Assembly (NCBI RefSeq): GCF_900163695.1
Contig: NZ_FUIC01000029.1
Span: 1-56,300 of the forward strand
Source: Gulosibacter sp. 10
Lineage (GTDB): Bacteria > Actinomycetota > Actinomycetes > Actinomycetales > Microbacteriaceae
DNA: 56,300 bases
Direction of reading: 5' to 3'
Part shown: piece after piece, positions 42,166 through 51,096 of the stretch
Layout of the letters: each line of letters begins with the position of its first letter
How positions within the stretch are numbered: the first letter of the stretch is position 1
Made by a program: the position numbers and the translations under genes
Notes under the pieces: generated by a model
What the model was told of the DNA's origin: nothing
The model's database searches: none
What the model saw: only the letters and a program-made list of their open reading frames with translations

Positions 42166-44406
42166 GTGGCGAGCCGGTTGGAGCACGTGGCGTCCCCGCC
42201 GTCCCGGCGCGGCACCGGCGCGCACCGCGCCCGGCGCCCCGCGCCGAGGCTCGGGTTCATCCCGGAGGTCCAGGGGCTGCGCACCCTCGCGCTGCTGCTC
42301 GTCGTCGTCTTCCACATCTGGTTCGGGCGGGTCTCGGGCGGCGTCGATGTCTTCCTCCTCGTCTCCGCCTTCCTGCTCACCCGCTCCCTCGCCGCGGCCT
42401 CCGAGGCCGGCGCGCGGCCCGCGCCCCTGCGCACGATCCTGCAGCGCTTTGCCCGGCTCCTGCCGGTCGCCGCCGCCGTGATCGTGCTGACCCTGCTCGC
42501 CGCCTGGCTGCTCGTGCCCAGGCACCTCTGGGGCGATACGAACTGGGATGCGCTCGCCGCGCTGTTCTACGTCGAGAACTGGCGGCTCATCCTCGAGAAC
42601 GTCGACTACTACGCGGGCGGGGACGCGGCATCGAGCCTGTTCCAGCACTTCTGGTCGCTCTCGGTGCAGGGGCAGATCTTCATCCTCTGGCCGTTCCTGC
42701 ACCTGCTCGGATACGGGATCGCCCGCCGCCTCGGCCGCGGCGTGCGCGGGGTGCTCATCGCGCTGTTCGGCGCCGTGTTCGCCGTCTCCTTCGCGTGGTC
42801 GGTCTGGCTCACGGCGGCCGATCAGCAGGTGGCCTACTTCGAGACCGGGGCGCGGGCCTGGGAGTTCGCGGCCGGATCGCTGCTCGCGCTCGTGCTGCCG
42901 GCGCTGCGCCTCGGCCCCGCGCTGCGGGCCCTCCTCGGCTGGCTCGGCGTCGCGATGCTCGTGGCCTGCGGCTTCGTGCTGCCCGTCGAATCCACCTTCC
43001 CCGGCTTCGCCGCGCTCTGGCCCGTCGCGGCCGCCGCGCTCGTGATCGCCGCGGCCGGCGCCCCGACCCGCCTCGGCGCCGACCGGCTGCTCACCCGCCG
43101 CTGGTTCGGCGGGCTCGGGCACTACAGCTACGCGCTGTACCTCGTGCACTGGCCGGTGCTCATCCTCTACCGCCGGCTCGGCGGGCTCGAGGAGGTGCCG
43201 CTGCTCGACGGCCTGTGGATCATGGCGATCTCCGCCGCGGCGAGCGCGCTGCTCGTGCACCTCGTCGAGCGGCCCGCGGCGCGCGCGGTCGGCCGGCGCG
43301 TCCCCGGATTCGTGCGCGCGGGGCCGCTGCGGCGCACCCCGCTCCTGCGCCCCGCCCGCCGCTTCGCGGCCGCGCTGCGCTCCCCGCGCATCCGCTCCAC
43401 CCCCGCCGCGACCGTCGCGGTGTGCCTCGTGGCCGCCGGCCTGGTGGCGGGCGGCGGCGAGCTCGTGCGCTCGCAGCTCGCGGCCGCCGAGGCCGGCCAT
43501 GCCCAGGATGCGCTGAGCGGCGGCACCCCGGCGCCCTCCCCCGAGCCGACCGAGGAGGATCGCAGCCCGGGCTGGGACCCGATCACGATCGAGGTCGGGG
43601 CCGAGGCGCCCGGGCTCCCGTCCGTCGCGGATCCGCTGCCGGGCGCCGGGTCGATCGAGTACGAGTGGGCCGGCGAGGGCGCCGAATGCGCCGAGTACGA
43701 CACGCCCCCGGGCACGGACGGCGTGTGCTTCGAATCCCTCGGGGCCGGGCCGGATGCGCCCACGGCGCTGTTCGTCGGCAACTCGCACACGCAGCAGTTC
43801 GCGGCGATCGGCTACCGCACCGCCGAGATCTCGGAGTCGCTGAACGTGCGGCTGCAGGCGGGGCCGGGATGCCCGCTGCGCGACGGCGACCTCGAGGCGG
43901 ACGACGCGTGCGGCAAGACCTGGCGCGCGGCGCTCGACTACATCGCGAACGAGCGACCAGAGTTCGTCGTGCTCGTGGGCACGATGTCCGCCGCGGGCGA
44001 GGCGGACGAGCCCATGACGGGCGCGCCCGAGTGGATCGAGCAGGCGCTCGAGTCCTCGCCCGGCACCTCGGTGATCGTGCTGCGCGACTCCCCGCGCTTC
44101 GAGACGGCGCCGTACGAGTGCGGCCTCGCGAACGGCTGGGACGCGAGCGCCTGCGAGGTGCCCGCGCCGCCGGCAGTCGACCCGGGGTTCATCGCGGAGG
44201 TCGAGGCCGCGGGCGGCACCTGGACCGACCTCTCCGAGCACATCTGCCCCGACGGTGTCTGCCGCCCGCAGGTCGGCGGCGTCGTGGTGTGGTTCGACGA
44301 GAACCACCTCACCGCCACCTACGTGAAGACCCTCGTGCAGCACTTCGCCGACGCCGTCGCCGAGGACGTGCCGGACTGGCCGGCGGAGCTGTACGCGCGG
44401 CCCTAG
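42166..44406 (+). CDS. AT3-SGNH membrane acyltransferase, array member 5
   Basis: 746 residues from the GTG at 42166; a TTG at 42178 with better spacing to GAGGAAGG is an alternative. R-x10-H in VQGLRTLALLLVVVFHIW; HFWSLSVQGQIFILWP nearly identical to member 4; SGNH block I VGNSHTQQ (about residue 536) and DENHLTATY (about 711). The RDSPRF motif differs from RDNxRF of members 1-4. The 123-nt gap before it is the longest in the array and includes TACACT as a possible -10 box, so it may have its own promoter. It converges with the ABC permease gene 17 nt away. Confidence 0.9.
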   Translation: MASRLEHVASPPSRRGTGAHRARRPAPRLGFIPEVQGLRTLALLLVVVFHIWFGRVSGGVDVFLLVSAFLLTRSLAAASEAGARPAPLRTILQRFARLLPVAAAVIVLTLLAAWLLVPRHLWGDTNWDALAALFYVENWRLILENVDYYAGGDAASSLFQHFWSLSVQGQIFILWPFLHLLGYGIARRLGRGVRGVLIALFGAVFAVSFAWSVWLTAADQQVAYFETGARAWEFAAGSLLALVLPALRLGPALRALLGWLGVAMLVACGFVLPVESTFPGFAALWPVAAAALVIAAAGAPTRLGADRLLTRRWFGGLGHYSYALYLVHWPVLILYRRLGGLEEVPLLDGLWIMAISAAASALLVHLVERPAARAVGRRVPGFVRAGPLRRTPLLRPARRFAAALRSPRIRSTPAATVAVCLVAAGLVAGGGELVRSQLAAAEAGHAQDALSGGTPAPSPEPTEEDRSPGWDPITIEVGAEAPGLPSVADPLPGAGSIEYEWAGEGAECAEYDTPPGTDGVCFESLGAGPDAPTALFVGNSHTQQFAAIGYRTAEISESLNVRLQAGPGCPLRDGDLEADDACGKTWRAALDYIANERPEFVVLVGTMSAAGEADEPMTGAPEWIEQALESSPGTSVIVLRDSPRFETAPYECGLANGWDASACEVPAPPAVDPGFIAEVEAAGGTWTDLSEHICPDGVCRPQVGGVVVWFDENHLTATYVKTLVQHFADAVAEDVPDWPAELYARP

Positions 44407-44423
44407 CTGCGGGCGGCCCCGTC

Positions 44424-45787
44424 TCACTCCCCCGCGAGCCGGCGCGCGAGCGGCTCCCGGAGCCGCCCCAGCACCGGCAGCACGGTGGCGGCGAGCGTCA
44501 GGACGAGGCCGAGGCCAACGAGCAGCGCGGGCTGCAGCAGCTCGAAGCTCGGCGCCACGCCGCCCGGCACGAGCGGGCGCATCCCCTCGGCGAGGATCCA
44601 GCCGGTCGCGAGGATCACCCCGCCGGCGAGCAGCGCCGCGGTGGCCACGTGCATCGAGGCCTGCAGCGCCGCGATCCGCACGATCATGCCCCGCCCCGCG
44701 CCCGCGGCGTCGAGGAGCGCCTGCTCGCGCCCGCTCGACCGGTTGCTCATGAAGATCACCACGGCCGCGCCGACCACGCCGAGGGCCACGGGGCCGCCCA
44801 GGAGCACGAGCACCTCGTTCGGGGCGAGATTCGCGTCGCCGTCGAGCGCGTTCCCCATCGTCTGCACACTCGTGAACAGGCCGCCGTACATCGCGGCGCC
44901 CACGAAGAGCGGCGTGACCGCGGCTGTGCTCCGACGAAGGTGGTACCGGGCCTGATGCCGCGCGAGCATCCAGCTCCCCGACCACCGGGCCGGCACGATC
45001 CCCGTCCACGCCCGCAGCAGCAGCGGGTACAGCAGCGGCGCCATCGCCACGACCGCCGTCGCGAGCACCGGCGCGAGCAGCGGGCCGATGTTGAAGATCA
45101 GCTGCAGCCGGCCCTCCGGGTCGGGCTCGCCTCCCCGCAGCCGCGCGGCGAGGATCGAGTGCACGAACCAGGCGGCCCCCGCCGGCACCAGCACCGCGAA
45201 CGCCCATCGGATCGCCCCGGCGCCCCGCGGCTCCGCCTCGCTCCCGCCCAGGGCGGCGAGCGGCGAGACCCGCCCCGCCGCGATCGCCGCGGCACCGCCG
45301 CCGAGCAGCACGAGCGCGGCGGCCCCCGCGATCGAGGCGATCGCCGTCGGGGCGCCCGCGAGCACCGCCACCCCGTCGAGATCCTCCCCGAGCAGCAGGT
45401 GCCAGGACGGCGACATCAGGCCCCGCACGGCGAGGAGGCCCGCGCAGCCGCCGAGGAGCCCCGCGACGAGCAGCTGCACCAGCACCACCGCGGTCACCCG
45501 CCCCGGCGTCGCCCCCGCGAGCTGCCAGCGCGCGTAATCCGCCCGGGCGAGTCGCACGGCGAGCCGCGAGACGGAGGCCGTCACCGCCACCGCCGCGAGG
45601 CCGCCGAAGACGAACATGACCGCGGCGATGCTCGACAGCGATTCCGCCAGCACCTCGTCCGCCACCGCCGCGCCGGTCTCGAGCGCGCTCGCCGGCAGGC
45701 CGATCGCGACGGCCGCCACCGCGGCGACCAGCAGCAGGCCCGCCCACGTCCGGAGCCCCGCGACCGCCTCCGCGGCCACCAGCCGGA

Positions 45788-45791
<4 letters not shown>
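44424..45791 (-). CDS. FtsX-type ABC transporter permease
   Basis: 455 residues with about ten hydrophobic segments and a large duplicated FtsX-like layout: a first block at residues about 1-200 (ARWQLAGATPGRVTAVVLVQLLVAG) and a second at about 290-450 (LLDAAGAGRGMIVRIAALQASMHV). FtsX/MacB-like permeases couple ATP hydrolysis to envelope processes or peptide and lipoprotein export rather than classical import. The ATG overlaps the stop of the ATPase gene (ATGA), so the two are made together. The nearby divergent two-component system suggests control by an envelope or antimicrobial signal (inference). Confidence 0.82.
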
Positions 45792-46660
<869 letters not shown>

Positions 46661-46717
46661 GCCCCCAGCGAACCCGACCGGCGGCTCCCCGTCGGCGGAG
46701 CCCGGGCCACTCCGCGG

Positions 46718-46733
46718 GTAGAGCCAGGTCTAC
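46718..46733. promoter_or_regulatory. Candidate operator between the ABC transporter and the two-component genes
   Basis: GTAGA, 6 nt, TCTAC forms a short perfect palindrome midway in the divergent intergenic region. It could be the response-regulator site. Confidence 0.35.
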
Positions 46734-46772
46734 TCTTGCGGTCCGGAGCGGGACCGGGGCGCCGCCGCCTCC

Positions 46773-46778
46773 TAGGGT
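46773..46778 (+). promoter_or_regulatory. Candidate -10 box (TAGGGT) of a leaderless kinase gene
   Basis: TAGGGT is followed after 6 nt by the histidine kinase ATG. No ribosome binding site is visible. Confidence 0.4.
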
Positions 46779-46784
46779 GGGGGT

Positions 46785-48080
46785 ATGCCCGCGCGAGTCC
46801 AGCCCTCCGACACGTGGCGCCGGATCGCGGTGCCGCCGTGGCGGTTCCTCCTCGGCGGCGCGCCCTGGCGGGCGCTCGCCTATCTGGTCCTCAGCGCAGC
46901 CGTGGCGGTGCTCTTCGCGCCCCTTGCGATCGCCACGTTCCTCATCATCCCCCTCTGGGGCATCCTGCTCGGCGCGCTCGAGCGGCACCGCGGCAGGATG
47001 CTCGGGTTCCCCGCGGTGCCCAGCGGGCACGTGCCCGTGCCGCGGGAGGAGCGCGGCCACTGGCTGGGCATCCGGATGACGGAGGCCGCCACCTGGCGCG
47101 AGACGACCGTGCTGCTCGTCGACATCGTGGCGGGGGCGGCGGCCGTCGTGCTGCTCTTCTTCCAGACGGTATTCCTCATCGTGCCCATCGGCCTCGCCGT
47201 CATCGCGTCGGGCGAGGAGCGCGAGGTCACGGTCTTCGGCGACCTCGGCCTGCGGGTCGGCCCGGAGAACTGGTGGGCGCCGCTGCTGCTCGTGCCGCCG
47301 CTCCTCGCCGTCTACGCCTATACGAACGCCCTGCTCGCCCTCGGCCAGGCCTCGCTCGTCCACTGGATACTCGCGCCGCGGGGCGACGAGCTCGAGCAGC
47401 GGATCGCGCAGCTGGCCCGCTCGCGCGCGGCGATCGTCGCGGCCCACGAGGAGGAGCGCCGGCGCATGGAGCGCGATCTGCACGACGGGGCGCAGCAGGA
47501 GCTGGTGGGCGTCGCCGCCGCGCTCGGCGTGCTCGAGCTCGAGCTGATCTCACTCGATGCGGACACCGCCGGGGCGAGGTCCGCGCTCGACCTCGCCCGG
47601 GCCCGCACCGAGCAGGCGCTCGCCTCCCTGCGCGCGACCGTGCACGGCATCCGCCCCGCGGTGCTCGCCGATCGGGGGCTCAGCGCGGCGATCGAGGAGC
47701 TCGCGGTGCGGGCGCCCCTCCCCGCCGAGTTCCGGGGCGGCGAGCTCGAACGGCTCGACCCGGCCGTCGAGAGCGCGGCCTACTTCTTCGTCGCCGAGGC
47801 GATCACGAACGCCGCTAAGCACAGCGGCGCCGAACGGGTCGTCATCACGGCCTCGGGCGGGGAGCGCGTCCGGATCGACGTGGCCGACGACGGCCGCGGC
47901 GGCGCCGACCCCGCCCGCGGCACCGGGCTGATCGGGCTCCGCGAGCGCATCGACGCGGTCGGCGGCGAGCTGCGCATCTCGAGCCCCGCCGGCGGGCCCA
48001 CCGCGCTGTCGATCGAGGTCCCGGCCGGCGGGCCGGCCCGGGCGGAGGAGTCCGCGGATGCGAATCCTGCTCGCCGATGA
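46785..48080 (+). CDS. NarL-class sensor histidine kinase
   Basis: 431 residues. Four hydrophobic segments in the first 200 residues form the membrane sensor with no large extracellular domain, as in intramembrane-sensing kinases. HisKA_3 dimerisation/phosphorylation helix EEERRRMERDLHDGAQQEL carries His233. The ATPase domain has FFVAEAITNAAKHSGAERV (N box), VADDGRGGADP (G1) and GTGLIGLRERIDAVGG (G2). It would phosphorylate the overlapping response regulator. The leaderless-type start and the divergent FtsX-type ABC transporter suggest an envelope-stress module. Confidence 0.9.
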   Translation: MPARVQPSDTWRRIAVPPWRFLLGGAPWRALAYLVLSAAVAVLFAPLAIATFLIIPLWGILLGALERHRGRMLGFPAVPSGHVPVPREERGHWLGIRMTEAATWRETTVLLVDIVAGAAAVVLLFFQTVFLIVPIGLAVIASGEEREVTVFGDLGLRVGPENWWAPLLLVPPLLAVYAYTNALLALGQASLVHWILAPRGDELEQRIAQLARSRAAIVAAHEEERRRMERDLHDGAQQELVGVAAALGVLELELISLDADTAGARSALDLARARTEQALASLRATVHGIRPAVLADRGLSAAIEELAVRAPLPAEFRGGELERLDPAVESAAYFFVAEAITNAAKHSGAERVVITASGGERVRIDVADDGRGGADPARGTGLIGLRERIDAVGGELRISSPAGGPTALSIEVPAGGPARAEESADANPARR

Positions 48081-48714
48081 CGCGACGCTGCTGCGCGAGT
48101 CGCTCATCATGCTGATCGAGCGGCTCGGACACGAGATCGTGGCGACCGCGGAGGATGCGCCCGGGCTGCTCGACCGCTACGGCGCCCTCGCCGCGGAGGA
48201 GCGACCCGACCTCGTCGTCACGGACGTGCGGATGCCGCCCGGGGACGGCGACGACGGGCTGCGGGCGGCCCTGCGCATCCGCGCGGCGAATCCGCGCCAG
48301 CCGGTCCTCGTGCTCTCGCAGTACCTCGGCGACCGGTCGGCCCGCGAGCTGCTCACGCTGCCCGAGGGGGCCGTGGGATACCTGCTCAAGGAGCGCGTGG
48401 GGCGCATCGCCGACTTCGACCGCGCGATGCGCTCCATCGCGGCCGGCGGCACCGTCATCGACCCGGAGGTCACCCGGCACCTGCTGCACGCGCCCGCGCC
48501 CGGCCCGCTCGACGCGCTGACCGCTCGGGAGCGGGAGGTGCTCGAGCTCATGGCCGAGGGCGCCGCCAACCACGAGATCGAGGAGCGGCTGCACCTCAGC
48601 CCCGCGACCGTGCGCAAGCACGTAGGCAATATCTTCACGGGGCTCGGTCTGCCGCCGAGCGAGGAGAACCGGCGCGTGCGCGCCATCCTCCTCTACCTCG
48701 AGCACCGGCGGTGA
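48058..48714 (+). CDS. LuxR/NarL-family response regulator
   Basis: 218 residues. Receiver domain: MRILLADDATLLRESL, phosphoacceptor Asp56 in LVVTDVRMPP, and VLSQYL and YLLKERVG with the conserved Thr/Ser-to-Lys switch residues. The C-terminal LuxR helix-turn-helix is LTAREREVLELMAEGAANHE, IEERLHLSPATVRKHVGNIF. Its ATG lies 23 nt inside the kinase gene, indicating tight coupling. The likely target is the divergent ABC transporter, whose intergenic region holds a short palindrome at 46718-46733. Confidence 0.92.
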   Translation: MRILLADDATLLRESLIMLIERLGHEIVATAEDAPGLLDRYGALAAEERPDLVVTDVRMPPGDGDDGLRAALRIRAANPRQPVLVLSQYLGDRSARELLTLPEGAVGYLLKERVGRIADFDRAMRSIAAGGTVIDPEVTRHLLHAPAPGPLDALTAREREVLELMAEGAANHEIEERLHLSPATVRKHVGNIFTGLGLPPSEENRRVRAILLYLEHRR

Positions 48715-48717
48715 CCG

Positions 48718-49524
48718 CTATCCGCCCAGCAGCTCCCCCACCTTGTGGCGGTTCCACACCGAGAACGTCGTGCCGTTCTTCATCGTGCGGTGCTTCGCCC
48801 ATCCGGCCTCGACCGCGGCCTCGCTCGCGAGCGAGCCGTCGCGCAGCCCCGCCTCCGTCAGCCGGCGGCCGACCTGCTGCGCCGTGAGCCCGTGGGCCTT
48901 GCCGATCTCCGTCATCGTCTGCCACGCGCCCGAGGCCTTGCGCTGCGGCTTCTCGCCGGTCGCGCCGTCCTTCGCCGCGCCCGTCTTCCCGGCGCCGCTC
49001 TTGCCCGCGCCGGCAGACCTGCCGCCGGGCTGCCTCGCGGCGGCGGCCGCCGAGGCCTCGGCCACGTCCTCGATCACGCCCGTCTGCTCGCCGAACCCCG
49101 GATCCGTGGCCGCGTTCGCGTACTGGTCCGCGAGCGAGTTGAGCGGCGCGCTGTTGCTCGCGTCGTGGGCGCGCACCCATTCGAAGGTCACCGGCGCGCT
49201 CGACCGGCGGGCCGCCACGAGGTCGATGATCTCGTAGATGAGCTCCTGGTTCTTCTTGTCCTTGACGCCCTTGCGGCGCCAGTTCGGCCCCCAGGTCGTG
49301 ACGCAGTTGATCGCGTACTGCGAGTCGCTCAGCACCCGCAGCGGCCGGTCCGGATTCGCCTCGATCGCGAGCTTGATCGCGGTGAGCTCGCCGATGTTGT
49401 TCGTGCCGTGGCCGAGGTGCTTCGCCTGCCAGCGGCCGTCCTCCGCGACCCAGGCGCTGCCGGTCGGGCCGGGGTTCTTGGGCGCGGCCCCGCCGTCGGT
49501 GCCGATAGTCAGAATGTCGTTCAT
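48718..49524 (-). CDS. rnhA: RNase HI with a C-terminal extension
   Basis: 268 residues. The RNase H domain covers residues 1-150. Active-site acids are visible: Asp10 (GTDGGAAPKNPGPTG), Glu46 (NIGELTAI), Asp67 (LSDSQYAIN) and Asp133 (LNSLADQYAN) with His120. It degrades RNA in RNA-DNA hybrids. After a Gly/Ala/Lys linker (about 155-195) comes an added domain of about 70 residues (WQTMTEIGKAHGLTAQQVGR) with helix-turn-helix character, unusual for RNase HI. A TAGGGT box ends 8 nt before the ATG. It converges with the response-regulator gene, only 3 nt between stops. The repeat island begins just upstream of its start. Confidence 0.88.
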   Translation of the reverse strand: MNDILTIGTDGGAAPKNPGPTGSAWVAEDGRWQAKHLGHGTNNIGELTAIKLAIEANPDRPLRVLSDSQYAINCVTTWGPNWRRKGVKDKKNQELIYEIIDLVAARRSSAPVTFEWVRAHDASNSAPLNSLADQYANAATDPGFGEQTGVIEDVAEASAAAAARQPGGRSAGAGKSGAGKTGAAKDGATGEKPQRKASGAWQTMTEIGKAHGLTAQQVGRRLTEAGLRDGSLASEAAVEAGWAKHRTMKNGTTFSVWNRHKVGELLGG

Positions 49525-49532
49525 CACCCAGA

Positions 49533-49538
49533 ACCCTA
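49533..49538 (-). promoter_or_regulatory. Candidate -10 box (TAGGGT) of leaderless rnhA
   Basis: Minus-strand TAGGGT is followed after 8 nt by the rnhA ATG. The same box sequence precedes the histidine kinase gene. Confidence 0.35.
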
Positions 49539-49566
49539 CGGCCAAACCGGCACGGGCCGCGCGTCC

Positions 49567-49622
49567 CCCGTCCGGCGCCGGCGAATCCCCGGTGCCCGTC
49601 CGGCGTCCACGGATCCCCGGTG
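49567..49622. repeat. Two 28-bp direct repeats upstream of rnhA
   Basis: Units 49567-49594 and 49595-49622 share CCCGTCCGGCG at the start and ATCCCCGGTG at the end, and a third copy begins at 49623. They border the palindromic repeat cluster. Confidence 0.6.
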
Positions 49623-49648
49623 CCCGCGCTGTGTTCGTGACGCTGGGC

Positions 49649-49709
49649 ACAGATGCGTCACAGAATGCGGTTTTGAACATCGAATAACCACACTCTTCGA
49701 CGCATCTGT
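49649..49709. repeat. 61-bp palindromic repeat, copy C
   Basis: Layout 11-6-8-11-8-6-11: outer arms ACAGATGCGTC and GACGCATCTGT are perfect inverts. Inner arms TGCGGTTT and TAACCACA are weakened by substitutions. Confidence 0.8.
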
Positions 49710-49759
49710 CGCCGCCGGGTCCAGCTGGGTCCAGCTGGGGCCGCGTGCCGGCTCGACAT

Positions 49760-49804
49760 CCAGACGGCACCGGCTCGGCAGCCGAACGGATCCCACACGG
49801 CACC
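49760..49804. repeat. 45-bp segmental duplicate S1, first copy
   Basis: Nearly identical (one substitution seen) to 51024-51068. It starts CCAGACGGCACCGGCTCGGC and links copies C and D. Confidence 0.75.
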
Positions 49805-49829
49805 CGAACGGGGCCCGATCTTGCTCTCC

Positions 49830-49890
49830 ACAGATGCGTCACAGAATGCGGTTACGAACACCGGATAACCGCACTCTTCGACGCATCTGT
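49830..49890. repeat. 61-bp palindromic repeat, copy D
   Basis: Outer arms ACAGATGCGTC/GACGCATCTGT and inner arms TGCGGTTA/TAACCGCA are both perfect inverts. The 90 bp 49801-49890 align without gaps to 50896-50985. Confidence 0.85.
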
Positions 49891-49991
49891 TGCCGAGCCA
49901 TCACCCCGAACGCAGCTCCGGACAGGTTGCCCGGGGCCGCGCGTCAGTCCGATGTTGAACGGATTCCTCGATTCGACCAGCTCCTCCCGAA

Positions 49992-50051
49992 TCAGATGCG
50001 TCGCAAAGTGCGGTTTTCATAACGAATAACCGCGTTCTGCGACCGATCTGT
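49992..50051. repeat. 60-bp palindromic repeat, copy E
   Basis: Outer arm TCAGATGCGTC and a changed right arm GACCGATCTGT; inner arms TGCGGTTT and TAACCGCG; right middle TTCTGC retains the ancestral complement of GCAGAA. It lies 152 bp before the start of the 50204 gene. Confidence 0.75.
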
Positions 50052-50203
50052 GGCTAGCGGCAGGCCTCGAGGTGGCCCGCTGCACGGTGTGCCCGGTGAA
50101 CTCTCCGGTACTGCGCAGCCCCGAAGCCACCCGGCTCTCACGATCGACGCTTGAATGGAAGAAAGACGTCCGCCTGCAAGAAATCGAGTACAGGAGCATT
50201 CCG

Positions 50204-50659
50204 ATGCCTATCCCCGAAATAGAATCGACTGAGGAATGGGACATGATTCGACGCGTTCGAGTCGGTACGAGCGAGTTTCGGTGGTTTCTTGCCAGCGAAC
50301 CCGATCTCCCCGAATCGCTCTACTGGGCGCTCCTCGCCAGCCAAGACGATGAGGCCGTGAGTGTCTTGGCGGGAAACTCGGACGCACCCAGGGCGCTGCT
50401 CGAGACGATCGCGCGCTGCGACCCCCTCAACGGCCTTACCGCTCGTCATAATCCCCGCGTCTCCCCCGAGGTGAAGAACCCCACCCGGATCGGGGACCAC
50501 AGTTACGAGTCCATCGATCAGTACCTGATCGATATGGACGCCACCGAGGAGCAATGGGCTGCCTTGCGGCATCTCTACGAGCACAGTCCACATCCCGGCG
50601 GGGTCCTGCTGGAGGAGGCCTGGGAGTCGATCGCCGGTCCATCGGATACACGTCCATAG
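50204..50659 (+). CDS. Hypothetical protein, possibly with LRV-like helical repeats
   Basis: 151 residues, acidic, no signal peptide. Two stretches, VLAGNSDAPRALLETIARCD and ARHNPRVSPEV, resemble the leucine-rich-variant repeat that begins with Val-x-x-Asn and Pro-x-x-Leu-Leu. Its function is not recognised. ATG 50204 has AGGAG 7 nt upstream. The gene is visibly less GC-rich than its neighbours, lies alone between palindromic repeat copies E and F, and is closed by a 15-bp inverted repeat, suggesting acquisition by transfer. Confidence 0.6.
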   Translation: MPIPEIESTEEWDMIRRVRVGTSEFRWFLASEPDLPESLYWALLASQDDEAVSVLAGNSDAPRALLETIARCDPLNGLTARHNPRVSPEVKNPTRIGDHSYESIDQYLIDMDATEEQWAALRHLYEHSPHPGGVLLEEAWESIAGPSDTRP

Positions 50660-50674
50660 CTTCATGCGACGTCT

Positions 50675-50709
50675 CCTGTCGTGAGTGATATCGGATCACT
50701 CACGACAGG
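50675..50709. terminator. Perfect 15-bp inverted repeat after the 50204 gene
   Basis: CCTGTCGTGAGTGAT, a 5-nt loop and ATCACTCACGACAGG. The hairpin begins 15 nt after the stop codon and has no U tract. Confidence 0.65.
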
Positions 50710-50796
50710 TGGCCTTCGCACCGGGAAATCGTTGAGGCAGTAGCAGTCCTTACAGGCCGCCCCGCGCGGCATCGTGGAGAATCCGTCGGCATTCCC

Positions 50797-50857
50797 ACAG
50801 ACGCGTCGCAGATCGCGATTACGGGTGCCGGATAACCGCACTCATCGACGCATCTGT
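50797..50857. repeat. 61-bp palindromic repeat, copy F
   Basis: ACAGACGCGTC against GACGCATCTGT (one substitution in the outer arm), GCAGAT as left middle, and a degraded left inner arm CGCGATTA against TAACCGCA. Confidence 0.75.
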
Positions 50858-50924
50858 CCCCAGCCACTACCGGGCCCCGGCCAGTACTAGAACGACACCC
50901 GAACGAGGTCCGACCTTGCTCTCC

Positions 50925-50985
50925 AAAGATGCGTCACGAAATGCGGTTACGGACGCCGGATAACCGCACTCATCGACGCATCTGT
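50925..50985. repeat. 61-bp palindromic repeat, copy G
   Basis: AAAGATGCGTC against GACGCATCTGT, inner arms TGCGGTTA and TAACCGCA perfect. It is preceded by a duplicate of the sequence upstream of copy D. Confidence 0.8.
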
Positions 50986-51023
50986 CGCCACCGGATCCAG
51001 CGGGGCCGGTACCAGCCCGACAC

Positions 51024-51068
51024 CCAGACGGCACCGGCTCGGCAGCCGAACGGATCCCGCACGGCACC
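51024..51068. repeat. 45-bp segmental duplicate S1, second copy
   Basis: Matches 49760-49804. Here it lies after a palindromic repeat that is preceded by S2, so module order is permuted relative to the first locus. Confidence 0.75.
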
Positions 51069-51096
51069 GGACAAGGCCCGGGCCCGCCCCACACAC

